The notes beneath the pieces are model-generated. The model was not told the origin of the DNA. It made no database searches and saw nothing but the letters and a program-made list of their open reading frames with translations. Of a stretch of 29,266 nucleotides of DNA, positions 10,189 to 21,491 are shown piece after piece. Origin of the DNA: Paramacrobiotus richtersi (Eukaryota; Tardigrada; Eutardigrada; Parachela; Macrobiotidae); contig JAQGAU010000391.1 of NCBI GenBank assembly GCA_034698045.1, positions 1 to 29,266 of the forward strand, given 5' to 3'. Each line of letters begins with the position of its first letter. Position 1 is the stretch's first letter. The translations under genes and the position numbers were made by a program.

Positions 10189-10400
10189 AAGAAGTCGTCA
10201 GCGTCGACCCTGTCGAAATACGGTCCATATTGGAGTGGCGTCCGTCTACGGTGGAGTGACATACTTCCACCAAGTAGATACAGATGCTTATAATATAGCG
10301 GCGCTTTTCCTGTATGACAACATCCGCTCCTTGACTGAAGCTGGGGCCCAAGCTGGTGTAGTAGTTGGCCAAATTAACTTCCGCGGGATTTTGGACTGAT
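10189..10400 (+). CDS. possible 3' exon of an unrecognised gene
   Basis: After a pyrimidine-rich stretch and the acceptor-like CTGGACAG, a frame stays open for about 70 codons to a TGA at 10,398-10,400, immediately followed by TAG. Its translation is well mixed and protein-like (HIGVASVYGGVTYFHQVDT, then YNIAALFLYDNIRSL and AGVVVGQINFRG). I do not recognise the family and found no upstream exon or start codon. An open frame of this length can arise by chance. Confidence 0.25.
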
Positions 10401-12589
10401 AGGGAATCGCTGATGTACAGACTGTATGTTACGTAGCCGCACCATGGTCAAGTAGTCAAGAACTGCAAGGTGTAGATTCGTTTAATTCGCGGTCAGTCAT
10501 TTTATTGTCGAAAATCACGTGTTACACTGTGCATAAAGTGTGTATCTGTACCTGACGAATGTTGTGAGCGTTTGTACTGGTGAGACGGTTAAGATTAACA
10601 GGAGTACAACTTTCTGATCCGTTGCCGTTTATACCGTATTCATTCGGAGAGACTTGACCGTCGCTAAAGGTCACAGTTTTCAATAAACCTGTCTAACAAT
10701 AAGAATGAGTCGAAACGTACATTCGGAACTTTGAAACTGCTTATCCATTGCTACGAGGACGGAGGACCGGCTTCTAACGTCGCCCTTCAACCCACTTCCG
10801 TATTATGCGGTTACTGTCCGCCCCTGCGGCAAGGTGATTAGCTACTGTTGCATTTATCGTAAAACACTTTTTGCTTTAGTGAAACCATCAAATGCCCTGC
10901 ACGATTACTTTCGATTTCGACAAACTTGCACACCGGCAACGCATTGTATCGTACGCGCCATGCTGGATATATTTCGGCGTAACTCATTTTCCACATTTCC
11001 CTTCTACCCTCTCTGCAGCTGTGAAAGGTGTCATTCCTGATCCCTTATAGTTATGACCTTTAAATAGCACTTTCGTGGACTGCTGTGACACGTTACGATG
11101 GGCCCATATATATATTTCCAAAGATGCAGTCTGACCTCCCGGCCAGTTTTGCCGGTCCCAACCGTGCTTTTGCTGGGATACATGATCAATCCAGGGTATT
11201 GTACACCGTTTGGATATCGCAAATCGGTGAACGCGGTCGTAGTAAGCTGGTGAATAAAGCCTTTAGGCTTTGTGTGAGTCTTGAAATTCAGCAGGTCCCA
11301 ATGACTACGATAAATTTTAGGAATGTGTGCTGGTATTTCTTATTATTGTTAACTTTGAGGAAAGTGTTTTGTTATGACGAACTCTCGAAAGCCTTTACAT
11401 TTTCAGAGACTGCAGATTTACTGAATATTAGTTAAGGCAGAAAGAATTCGTACAAAATAAGAACACTAATAATTTACCGGATTTGAACAAAATGATAAGA
11501 ATATCCCACATATAATAATTATCATAGTGCACGTATACACTCGCACGGTCACACGCGTCCGGTCACTGGATATACTATAGTATCACATGGCTCTGAGATT
11601 TCGCTAAGCCTAGACTGACGTGAGTTCACGCTTCCAGCGACAAACCGGTCGGGGACATTTGTGTAGTGGGAGCGGTTTGACACGAAATGCCCGAGTATGT
11701 AAGGAGTATGTCTGTACAAAATGGCTGGGTATGATCTTAATCTGCTATCAAAATTTCACGTACGAACAGTCGGAATGCCTGCAAGATACCTGCATATAGA
11801 CAACGATGTCTCTTGTCATCATCCAACGACGAGACAAACCTGTCTGTTTTGAACAGACGGACAACGTCAATAAAGTACTGTTAACATGTTTCTGATGATA
11901 TCGCGTGTCCCTGATTATGGGGACGAACAGCAAACAACGGTGACTACGCAAAAAAGATAAAGGTCACGGTACAAAAAACATGTCTGTGCATCGTCATTCT
12001 CACAGAAATTCTTCGAAGCTACTAAATAAGTACTGGTTACATCGACGGTCATCACTGGGTGGAAAATTGAGTAGTGCATGATGTACACACAACGTTCCGT
12101 TTTATGACAAGGGTTTTACGAGTGCTCATTTTCGTACCAAAATACATTAGGCTTATTTGGGGTAGCAGTATTGATGTGGCCAGCATACAGGGGAAACAAG
12201 ATTGATTGCCTTTCTGAAATATCGTGTTAGTTTAGCAGTAGTGACAGTTCACACGGACAGGGTGTGCAGGGAGTGCAGCAATGGATAATGATTCTGCAGC
12301 TACATACCATGAAGGTCATAACTGAAGAACGGTAACGTTTCGGTCCGATGTAAATCATGTAATAATGAACAGGCTAAATGTCAAATGTGTGAAAAGCTTT
12401 GGAAAAAATTGTTCACATTTTTTTTATGTTGCTAATTGTTCTAACCACTTGCCGGGCACAAGAGACCACAGGCAGGTACAGCGTAATTTTTCGTTTTGTC
12501 GAGCAACCATACGTATAGCATGTATGTGCCTCGTACTGTATATACTGTAATATACATGGCAAATAATATTATAGTAGTACATCGTAGAT
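10401..12589. other. no gene recognised
   Basis: An open plus-strand frame at 11,085-11,435 has no family features, though its internal ATG at 11,301 starts a short hydrophobic stretch (WYFLLLLTL). Splice signals and poly(A) signals are not convincing. The rest is AT-rich non-coding sequence. Confidence 0.35.
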
Positions 12590-12717
12590 GATATATAGGG
12601 GTACTACATTGTGCACCATACCAATTTCCGGTATTTTGCTTCCGTATTCGCCAAGCCTTGTGGTTGGAGCGATACAGGAAAACAGTATGGTGCGCAATGT
12701 AGTACCCCCTATATATG
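12590..12717. mobile_element. foldback MITE-like inverted repeat, 128 bp
   Basis: Left arm 12,590-12,621 and right arm 12,685-12,717 are reverse complements with one internal mismatch, one single-base indel and a differing outermost base (shared core GGTACTACATTG). Weaker complementarity continues inward, so nearly the whole 128 bp could fold. The ends are ATATATAG. There is no coding capacity. The size, long inverted arms and AT-rich ends suggest a non-autonomous DNA element; the family and target duplication are not determined. Confidence 0.75.
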
Positions 12718-13640
12718 TTTGTGATTTAATGCACTCCTAGTAGTAAAAAAAGTATCATGTTCTTCGGCAACACGCAGCTTTCCTAGAAAAACCTATTAAA
12801 GCACAAATTACCTTCATCTGCACTCAGAAATCGTTTCGATCTCTTTGTTTTGAGAACGGCGAAAACAATGCACCTGTTTGTGAGGACTATTTTACCACGG
12901 TAAAAAATCCAGGTTTTATCGCGTTATTGATCTTCCTGTGATCCTTACATTTCAAGCGCGCAGGTTTGACCAAAAGATCGCATGATTCCTTATCCTATAA
13001 CTGTCGGCGGGATAGGAGTCATGGGACTGGTACTGACTCGGATGGGCACATTTAGATCTATTCGCGTTTTAACTTACGTAAAGCCCTCCGCGGGATGTTT
13101 CGCATGGTCAATAAGCAAAACATTGTATGTAGTACGTATCAGTACATGAAGAAAACAGATTTTATATCCCGGCATAAAACTCAAAACCTCATGCTGATTC
13201 ATACCAGTACTAATAATTCTGCAATATTATGGAAAAAAAGATTTAAAAGCACTCTTATTTACGTATACCAGATGATTTCAGTTTGAACAGTGTGCAGGTA
13301 TCTGTATTCGTCAATAAAAAAGCATGCGACAAGAATCATGACGCATGTGTATGATACATATGGGTATTTGCGCTTGTCAAAACAAGGTCCAAAACATAGA
13401 AGCATCGGCTGAAAAAGCTGCTGCACATACTTAAACTTTTCAAGGCAGCGCGTGCCTCTAGATCTGGAATGCTCATTTATTCATGAACTCGATACTAATC
13501 TCTGGTATGAAATCATCGGAGCTATAAAATTGGCAGCCGAAAAAGTTTCGCTTAGCTATTCTGAGACAAGACGAGCGCCGTGCGTCTTCATTTAATATGA
13601 GACTGCGATTATTGTCAGCGATAGACCCGCACACACACCC
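12718..13640. other. no gene recognised
   Basis: Non-coding sequence between the foldback element and the second unit of the nuclease duplication. Only short chance frames are present. Confidence 0.35.
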
Positions 13641-13869
13641 GGCTCCGTGGCGTGCAACGTTAGCCACAGCCACTCATCGAAGCCAGGCTTCTGTGGGACC
13701 TAATGCCGTTCGTCCTGTGCTGATACACAAGACCGGTCTCTGGCCTTGTAATCGTTGTTTAGTAATTTGACACCTCTGTTGCGGTTCTGCTTTTATACTA
13801 CATTAACGTTACCTGAGTTTTTTGTGTTGAACGATTTCTGATAATTTCAACCATCATTGTTTAATCATC

Positions 13870-15718
13870 ATGGGTGATATTGACGGGCGCAAATTAATCT
13901 GCTCGTTCAGCTCGGTGGACGAAAACAACACCCAGCATTTTTCGGTGCAAGACGGTCTGCCGGCAGTGTTTTCCATTTTGGATCATTTTCACGACCCTGA
14001 AAATTTTGATGCCGAGTTCTGCAAACCCATTACAATTGCCAAGATGGTCAGACTGATGAAACTTGACAGTTACACAGAACTGCCTTCATTTAGATATAAA
14101 TGGGGATGGAAACCCGCATTTGTCGAAGCTGATATTGTGACGCAGGATATCGTGGATAATCGAGGTAATTAATTTTATCATAAGTAACGAACAGCTTCTG
14201 CTCTGAATGAAATCGCTTCTGCCCGGTTGCTGGACACTTCAAATGTGTATCTCGTACCTAGTACTGTCTTGGTCAATAATATTTCACAGTGATTACTTTA
14301 ATTACTTTAATTAGAACGACCGAAGCGAGCGAAGTTTAAGCTTCTAAAAGTGCCAAAGATCATTTCAATAGCCGTACGTCAGTTTTTCATCGCTCTTTTT
14401 GCAGTGGACTTGTATTCGGTCCTATATTCAGCGAAAAAGCGGACTTGTAGCGAACAAATACTTGAATATCTCATCACTTCAAATTGGCGTAACGTAGTGA
14501 GGGTCTGATATATGGGGAATACAGTCATAAATATTAAATTAATATTATAAGTTGGCTGTTTATCTATCGTTGAACAGATATCATTCGCGTTTACCTTGTG
14601 AAAGAATTCAAAGGCAAGAAAATACCAATAAATAATTCATCTGGTAAAGAAATGAAACACAATCCAGTCAGTTTTAAATAGACTCTATTTCCTCGATTTT
14701 TTCCGCTTCGTCCATACTCCATAGTTACCAGTACGGATGCTTGGTTTCGTGAGATTCATCATCGGTCCATCATGGAGTAACAATTAACCAGCGATCAATA
14801 CAATACGTTCGTGTCACTGATCTGACTGATCGTCGGCCGTTTATATGTTGTTTGTAGTAAACTTCCGTTCAGATAAGTGCAAGTCTCATTCTTTGCCGTG
14901 GCTCTAACTGATGTGCACTGTGCACATAGAGTAAATATGTATCTGAAAGTCAAAAAAACCTCCTTATGGCGGAGCTAGCAAGCAGATTATCCAACCATGA
15001 ATATCCTCGGCCTACATTATCAGAATGATGGAGTTTTACCGACGAGGACGGAAGGAGGACAAACTAACGGAAGAAGAACGGAGGCAAAATATCAAAGCTA
15101 TGAAAATATTCATCAAAGCTGCAATTGCCGCAGAAGTTCCAAATAGCTGCACGGAGATCGACGGGGAGAGAACGAAGGCTGCAATGTTCAACTTTTGCAG
15201 CCATTTACGCCGGTTAAAAGACATGACAACGATTAAGGAGTTACGTGACACTCTGGACCTGTGCATTGCAGGAATCGAGCAGCCGCTCGAGGTACCGAAA
15301 CCGACACCCTTATCGGCAAATAAACCTTTTCATGGTGGGATCTCGTGCCGGTCGTTGGATCAGCGAGGACGCTGGGTGATGCTGTAAGATGCGGCGGAAC
15401 AGGTGATACCGCGGGGGCGGCAATAAATACGGTTTTAGGCGTTGGTGGTCTGGCATCGGATGTACTAAGCTTGGGGTGTTTACAAAACTGGCGTCGAAGG
15501 AAGCTTCCAAGACTGTTGTAAAGGAAGTAGTCAAGGAGGGAGCTAAGACGGCCGTTAAGCACGTTACCCTGAACGTTGTTTTCACGCGGGGGTTCGTCAT
15601 CGCCGCGACGGAAGCGGCTAAAGAAGGCCTACAGGCTCTCGCTCAAACTGTGGTGGTTCAAGCTGCAAGGAGAGCTGTCAGCGCAATAGCGGAACAAATA
15701 CCACAGGATCACGGATGA
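13870..15718 (+). pseudogene. degraded paralogue of the toxin-type nuclease gene (fossil copy)
   Basis: Second copy of the gene at 7,290-9,081. Its first exon (13,870-14,164) has the same 295-nt length and splice-donor position as copy 1 and begins MGDIDGRKLI, but is only about half identical at the protein level. The nuclease segment is not recognisable in this copy. The helical and glycine-rich C-terminal part, from about 15,001 to 15,718, is present and more than 90 per cent identical to copy 1 by eye. I judge it broken, with roughly two or three lesions in addition to the missing nuclease part. The first exon alone could still be transcribed. Confidence 0.75.
14165..15000. other. unrelated spacer inside the second copy
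   Basis: This stretch takes the place of the intron and nuclease segment of copy 1 but shows no similarity to either by eye, and no coding potential or repeat of its own. Confidence 0.45.
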
Positions 15719-16122
15719 CCAGTTATTCACCGAGGGACTATGTACAGCCTCCCCTTTTTCGAAAGATCAAAACGATGGTTCTTTTAACTCGCCTGTTCGC
15801 TCAGCAATGTGCATCGACACATAAGTTTATTGCACAAATCAAGCGTGTCTGCACACATCTTAATATCTACATTGCATTGTCGATGCTAAGAATTTTATCA
15901 AGATAGAGCTAGGTAAATAATTGCTATATTTCCGAATCGTTGTGGTTAATTTCCGTAGTAATCGTTATGGTACCGAATTCCGGATATTGTCCGCATATTC
16001 GATTCTGTTCGAAACAATATTGTTATTGGTAAAAATAGTGTACGTGTTTTGCGTTACAAGAATGCCATTTTTGCTGGGTTGGCAGTAGTTTTAAAGTGCG
16101 TTTTGTGCGGTTTTCCAGCGAC

Positions 16123-17878
16123 TCAAGTCAAAGCAAAAGACTTATTACTGGGATCGAGACAGTGTGCATGCCAAGACGACTTCCTCAGCGAACATTGACA
16201 AAAACCGACGGTAATCTAGCGCCGTATTCTTTAAAAAGTGTAAAAATTTGAATTTCAGGACCGAAGAAGGTAGATCGACATGCTCCATGTTTCGGTGCTT
16301 AAACAAACGAAACAATTCACGGTGACTCCCAGTTGATTTTGACTCCTGTACCGCACACGTGCCAACTGGGATATGTTTCATAAATTTAATTTTGTGGGCT
16401 TTTTTGAGTGTGTTTGATGTATTATGTTTGGAAAAGTGGATGGTAAACACGTACGTCACGATTCGTTTGCTGATTTTTCTCCTAAGGTGTCCCTACTGTG
16501 TACTTTTGTCAGTGTTATAATATATCAATAGTTTCGATGGCACTTGAGTGATGGACATATCCCAGTCGATAACGCAGGCTTTTTTCATTTTACGCCATAT
16601 TTCTTCGCAGCACTGAAGCACATGACGTATAACATCGATTTAATCATGTTGTCGGTTACCCCAGTGGGTGTATTAGCCGCAGTTTTAGCTTTGGGCATGA
16701 GCTGGAGAGCTAACTGCTTTTACTGCATTCGTTTTTACAAAGAAGAGCTATGCATAAAGGAAATTATTTCACTTATATCTGTATGCATCCAACGGCGGTG
16801 ACGTTCAAGTTTCTGTAAAAGTAGTGGTTGCACAAAGACAGATTACTGAATTACTGAGCAACGAACGTCAGCGACCATACGACACCCCTTCTTTGCGTTC
16901 ATGTTCCATAATACAGCAGTCTCAGTTGGTGGATAATTAATGGGAAAACACACAGATGGCTTATACCACACATATACTTTCGTTTCCTTGATAATACATC
17001 CGGGAAGACCACACAGTGTATTGTTCCAGGATGCATTATCAGCGAACATTTTTTATGTGGTCCACACTTATTGTCGCTGCCCCTGTCTTCTTATACTTCG
17101 GCATTTACAAATATCTTTACATACCCTCGCCCCATTGATCGCATGGCTGGTGCCGCTTGTACACAAAGCAACTGAAATTATTCGCAATCTCCCGGTTTGG
17201 AACAAACTGCATCTCGGAAAACGTCTAGAAGTGATACAAGCGATATCGTGATCTGTGATGTTCCATAAGGAGAATCAGCAGACCTTTTGGAAGACTAGTA
17301 TTTGATAACAGTCTGCAGTCTAGTATCTGCAGTGCAGTAGTTATCGGAATCTTGCTAAACTCAAAGTTCAAACAGCTGAAGAATGCAGACCTGATGTTTG
17401 TGTATATTGCAATTTAGCCCAGCACGCTGCAGACGTCGTTACTGACCGCATTGAACAGCAATGTATGAGCGCTCCATACATGGTAATATCATAATAATAC
17501 CCTAAAGCTTTTTATCGAGAGAAGTTTATATTCTATCCAAAACATGTGCGGTTCCTGGTGACAAAAGAAATCAGAATGGCAGCCTGAAAGCAGTATTTTA
17601 GGTAGAAGACAGCCGTTGTGACAGTCGCTATGCTAACGATTCGCCGGTTACAAAAAAAAACGGGAAAAACAACTTGATTTTGATGAATAAGCGGAACCGA
17701 CAGACACGAAATCAGCCTTAGCAGCTACTGTATGTTGACTTCACGATTCTCATTGAAGCAACCGAACTGGACCAGTTTACTTTGCCCCTCACTTTGGATG
17801 ACTACAAGTTTTCTGTCATTGTCGCTGACTCGCTGTCCAGGCACATAGCGACGTGTCGGTGTTGTAATTTCGTATTTC
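16123..17878. other. no gene recognised
   Basis: A plus-strand frame from the ATG at 16,646 to 16,801 starts with a signal-peptide-like stretch (MLSVTPVGVLAAVLALG) and has four Cys after it. Another ATG at 17,055 opens a 27-residue hydrophobic peptide. Neither has a poly(A) signal, splice support or family match, so I do not call them genes. Confidence 0.35.
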
Positions 17879-17948
17879 GCAGATGAGACGAATAATCGCA
17901 TTGACAAGGCATGCATCCTTTGCCCATGCGATTATTCGTCCCATCTGC
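17879..17948. repeat. inverted repeat, 23-bp arms, 24-nt loop
   Basis: Arms 17,879-17,901 and 17,926-17,948 are reverse complements at 22 of 23 positions (core GACGAATAATCGCAT). Transcribed either way it would make a strong hairpin. No terminator or tRNA logic applies; it may be a small foldback repeat. Confidence 0.8.
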
Positions 17949-17975
17949 CTTCCATCTTCCCATCTACCTGCAACA

Positions 17976-18141
17976 GAATGTTCGCGATCAGTGTCAACAA
18001 CTGCTGGATGAGTCGTCTCCCGATGATGCCACACTTATGGCCTTTAATTTATTCGGCATAAATAAACGCTTCTTCCCGGTATGCGGTAATGCACTACGAA
18101 TGCCGCTACATCCAACAAGTATTGATTTAGTTGATCAATAG
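17976..18141 (+). CDS. possible exon of an unrecognised gene
   Basis: Behind a pyrimidine-rich tract and an acceptor-like CTGCAACAG, a frame stays open to TAG at 18,139-18,141 (NVRDQCQQLLDESSPDDATL, then LFGINKRFFPV). A GTATGC donor-like site follows RFFP. No start codon, partner exon or family match was found, so this may be chance. Confidence 0.2.
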
Positions 18142-18209
18142 CAGCCAACGCATTTATTCAGATCTCTCGCAACTTACTAGATATTTTTCGTCGTCCAGAT
18201 TTCCAGCCC

Positions 18210-18268
18210 GTTACACCATCATGATAATTGAGATCCGCACCGGTTGTCCATTAACATGATGGTGTAAC
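18210..18268. repeat. short perfect inverted repeat, 14-bp arms
   Basis: GTTACACCATCATG at 18,210-18,223 is repeated as its exact reverse complement at 18,255-18,268 with a 31-nt loop. No gene end is evident beside it. Confidence 0.75.
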
Positions 18269-19179
18269 TGAGCCTTGAGCCTCTTACTCCGGCATCAAAC
18301 GAATCGTCGCAACAATTTAACAAGTCATACATTCATGGACACAATGTTTCCGCTTCTCCTCACGGCTATAACAGAATTTCTTCGGCCAAGGTGTTTCACC
18401 GATCAATAATCTGCCTGTGTCAAAAGTTGTCCAACTGGTTGTGATATACGTTGGCTCGTTCACAGAGAGGTGAGAGAGCGCAGAAGGGCTCATAGATACA
18501 CATGGCACATAACAGCAACGACGAGTCCCGATGGATTCAGTACACCAAAGTACCGGACCGCATCAAACTCAAGTGTTCTCTCATAACATCCCTCTACAGT
18601 ACAATCCCTGTTGGGAAGTTAACATGCTGATGCTGTATTGGTTTAGTGCTGCATGACTCCATCGGCATGTCCCATTAGATTTGGTACTGTGTTGACAGCT
18701 GTTAGCGTGGCGCTGCGTAACACTAACCACTACTTGCCTTAAATAAGTCATGTATTTGACTGTTGGCTTGGAAATGCGAACGCAAAGTTACTTCCACCGC
18801 AAACAGGAATCCCGTCCTTGTCGCGGAATTTCGATTCCGAATGACATCAAACACTTCTCGTATTTGTCATTTATGTACTTTATACGTGATTACTCTAGCA
18901 AGCCGTCGAAGCTGAGCCTATCAGAACCCCCTACAGATCGAAAATGGTCTTTCTTCAGTGCAGAAATCCCTAGCGCAGAGTAATCTGTTAGCTTGGTAAA
19001 TTCCGCTGGGCTTAGGCAATGTGAAGACGGAGCTAATTTCGCCTTAGTGTTCTGTACTCTTATTGGACCTCTATAAAAACTGTATTTCAGTTTCATATGT
19101 GATTTTTATCGATGTAAACAGGTCAGATAATTCTGTAGTTGTAGCGTGCGTGTGTGTATCTCGAGTACACCCAAGCGTT
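18269..19179. other. no gene recognised
   Basis: A 42-codon frame from a well-placed ATG at 18,502 (MAHNSNDESRWIQYTKVPDR start) ends at 18,630, with no other support. Nothing else is seen. Confidence 0.35.
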
Positions 19180-19560
19180 CGTGATGGGTTTGACCAACGT
19201 ATTTGTACATTACGATTAATTTTATCAAACCAAACAACAGCGACAGCTCGGTGCTTTGTTTGACATCATATTAACGTATGCGGCTTAAACAATTGATATA
19301 ATGGAGCTTAGCAAAACATGTCTGTTTTCACTAGAAAGACCGTACCAAATCGGAACGGTTGCCTTTACCGTGATGCACTGTAAAGGTATCGCGTGTTCGA
19401 GACAATGAGAGCTCAGACAAACGACTGTAAACGTGCGCTGCGGCCACGCAAAGGACACAAAGGGAACGCTACAACCAGAACTGTTCAAGGTCACTTTCTG
19501 CGATTCTTCTGCTGAATGTTACACACCTACACCGACGATTGCATGATGGGAACAGGCATG
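19180..19560. repeat. dispersed repeat, copy 2 (partner at 9,450-9,830)
   Basis: Similar to the far 3' flank of the intact nuclease gene over about 380 bp (AACATGTCTGTTTTCACT, GTTGCCTTTACCG, GAGACAATGAGAG). No nuclease gene sequence precedes it. It is either a remnant of a third duplication unit or a dispersed non-coding repeat. Confidence 0.6.
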
Positions 19561-19770
19561 AGCATTGTGTGTTATGTCATATATCAATGTCATGTCGTCA
19601 AATAAAGAGGTTCTTATGCGGGTGTCATAATAATGTAGGTTCGGCGAATGCTTTTGGTATTTTGGTAGTGCTACTGATGTTACTTTTCAATGAATTTTGT
19701 TACGTGACCTCAGTAGCCAACAGTGAACTTCTGAAACAAAGATCGCTTTACAAAAAAATTTCTGTCTTAG

Positions 19771-20195
19771 AATGGAGTCGATAAGCAATGGAATAAACAA
19801 GAGGATATCAACACTGGCAGCAAAAGATCGAGCAGTGAACTAAACGCGGAGTCACTGCATTTCAGAACTAGCGACCATACTGTATATGGTATAACAAGTT
19901 CAGCTAGTGGATTCTCTGGACGTCGTAAAGAAAATGCGCAGTTAAGATGTCTCAGTACGTCATCCGGCAGCGTCGTCAGTAAGCAGCTGCACAGGAAACG
20001 ACGGGATGAACATCACAAAGCAAAGCGTATTCCTTGCGCAGTTCTTGAAGGCACTTGTGGAGTATCTTATCATAACAACTTGGTCGAGTGGGATCAAGTG
20101 ACAGGAAGCGGCGCCATCGTCCAGATTAGCCCAGATCCCGCCACACCACCAACCGATCCCCTTTCGCACCATTTGACGCTGTTATCCACTCTCTA
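19771..20195 (+). CDS. long open frame with prohormone-like basic sites, start unknown
   Basis: A frame stays open for about 141 codons from just after a TAG at 19,768 to a TAA at 20,193-20,195. It has no ATG, so it would need an upstream exon. The translation contains KR, GRRK, RKRR and AKR sites; the GRRK follows SASGFS, which would permit amidation, and three Cys follow later (RCL, IPCAV, GTCGV). A hydrophobic stretch (VVLLMLLF) lies upstream near 19,665 in another frame; I could not find a clean splice joining them. The frame ends only about 30 bp before the AKH TATA box. Chance openness at this length is possible, and basic pairs also occur by chance. Confidence 0.25.
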
Positions 20196-20223
20196 ACGTC
20201 TTCAGCCGAAAGTGAGCCATCTG

Positions 20224-20230
20224 TATAAAA
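20224..20230 (+). promoter_or_regulatory. TATA box of the AKH gene
   Basis: TATAAAA lies 135 nt before the AKH start codon. A start of transcription about 30 nt downstream would fall near the TCATTCA at about 20,258 and give a 5' UTR of roughly 105 nt, which also contains a CTCACAG that could be a UTR splice acceptor. Confidence 0.55.
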
Positions 20231-20364
20231 TAATTGCATTTTCCCCAACTTCCCCATCATTCAATTATCACTCTTATCCTGTATTAGCAACATTCAGTAT
20301 TCTACATTTCTCACAGAGATTCGATTAGGAAACCGTTCCTGTTGATTTGCTTCATTGTGCAATC

Positions 20365-21491
20365 ATGCTCGCCGAAAGGTCACTCTGGCGCAGCTCCCTC
20401 TTGTTGGCTGTGTTGCTGGTATTGTTATCCTGTGTGCGGGCGCAGTTGAGTTTCAGTACGGGATGGGGTCACGGGAAACGATCGGATCCTAAAGCGGACA
20501 AAGGACCAGTCGCTATCGTAGCCGATGCAGGGAATCCGCCCTTCATGATGTCTCCTCCGCCTTTCTGCTCATCCCGACTGAATCAAGTCAGACTAGCCAG
20601 GATACAACAATTATTACAGGTATGTCGATGACTTGTTAGTACTATGGTTTTTGGCGGAAAAGGTCGTATCTGACAGTAATACGTGATACTTCATGCACTA
20701 GGAGTTCTAACTCCTCCTGTGTAAATTGATCGATTAACCCATGCATATAGAAATATTGCATTCAACACCGTGGAAAGATTATTCAGCAGAAGCGTCGTTA
20801 AATTTGATGGAAACAGAAATCTTGGTGGCAAATTTGCATCGTAGTTGTGTTTAAAACTTTTCTCAGTCTCCAGTTCCCCATCTTGGTGTACGGAACTTGT
20901 GTACTGGGCTATAGAAATGACTTCTCCGCCAAGTATTGTTTAGCGTTGTTTTGATATGTAATTTCTACCGCTGATATTTGATTAGTAGATTTGATAATAG
21001 ATTAGGACACGTTATTATGACCTGAGACTGTGCAAGGGTTTGATCTGAAATTAACGTGAGAATGAAGTCAACATTTAAATTGCAGAGTTTGTAGAAGCAC
21101 TTTGCTTGCGTAGTTTGATCGCTTACAATTAGCAGATGGTACAATTAACAGGTCTCACAATCTTTGAAATACTCAACGTATCAGCATTTCGAAAATACCG
21201 CTAACAAACTCACGTAATCTAAGTAATCCATATATACAAACTAATTAACTCTGCAATGTTTTGTTGTTCCGTCACCATGTTTACTGCAAGTTATGAAACT
21301 AGCAGTTATCTGGTAATAAAACAGCTTGAGTGTTATGTATTTGTGTTGTTTCCGCTGTGCGCATCGGTAATGGTGAAATTATGTAGATTGCTATCGATTA
21401 CAGTGTTGATTACGAAACAAAGTATTCTTCTCTCATGTAGGATGAAGTGGAGCGGCAAAGTGCGTGTGGGAGCATAATGGATAACCTATAA
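20365..21491 (+). CDS. AKH: adipokinetic hormone (AKH) precursor, two exons
   Basis: Secreted neuropeptide prohormone of the GnRH/AKH/corazonin superfamily; AKH acts through a G-protein-coupled receptor to mobilise energy stores in arthropods. Exon 1 is 20,365-20,619, exon 2 21,441-21,491, joined in phase 0 by an 821-nt intron (CAG/GTATGT donor, TTCTCTCATGTAG acceptor), giving 101 residues. Residues 1-26 are a signal peptide (MLAERSLWRSS then LLLAVLLVLLS) ending CVRA. Gln27 starts the hormone QLSFSTGWGH, followed by Gly37 (amide donor) and the dibasic Lys38-Arg39. The predicted mature form is a ten-residue pyroglutamyl, amidated peptide. The associated peptide has Cys68 and Cys94, one in each exon, and RIQQLLQDEVERQ, like the helix of arthropod AKH/RPCH precursors. 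I chose the ATG at 20,365 because it directly precedes the signal peptide. Convergent neighbour of corazonin. Confidence 0.93.
20620..21440 (+). other. AKH intron
   Basis: GT-AG intron between the two AKH coding exons. I saw no other gene in it; an alternative acceptor at about 21,084 (AAATTGCAG) would end the protein after two more residues and lacks the second Cys. Confidence 0.8.

Larger units (their letters stand above)
13680..16122 (+). repeat. tandem segmental duplication, unit 2
   Basis: Direct repeat of 7,100-9,465. Similarity covers the 5' flank, first exon, C-terminal coding region and 3' flank, and ends near TTTTCCAGCG at about 16,122. Conservation is strongly uneven along the unit: flanks and exon 1 are old, the C-terminal coding part is nearly identical. 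Confidence 0.8.

Noticed and set aside
11085-11435. 116-codon plus-strand frame
   Set aside because: The start is a GTG, there is no recognisable domain, and an internal hydrophobic stretch is too short to be a convincing signal peptide.
17055-17138. 27-residue hydrophobic frame resembling a membrane anchor
   Set aside because: It stops at once, has no donor site to continue it, and no family match.
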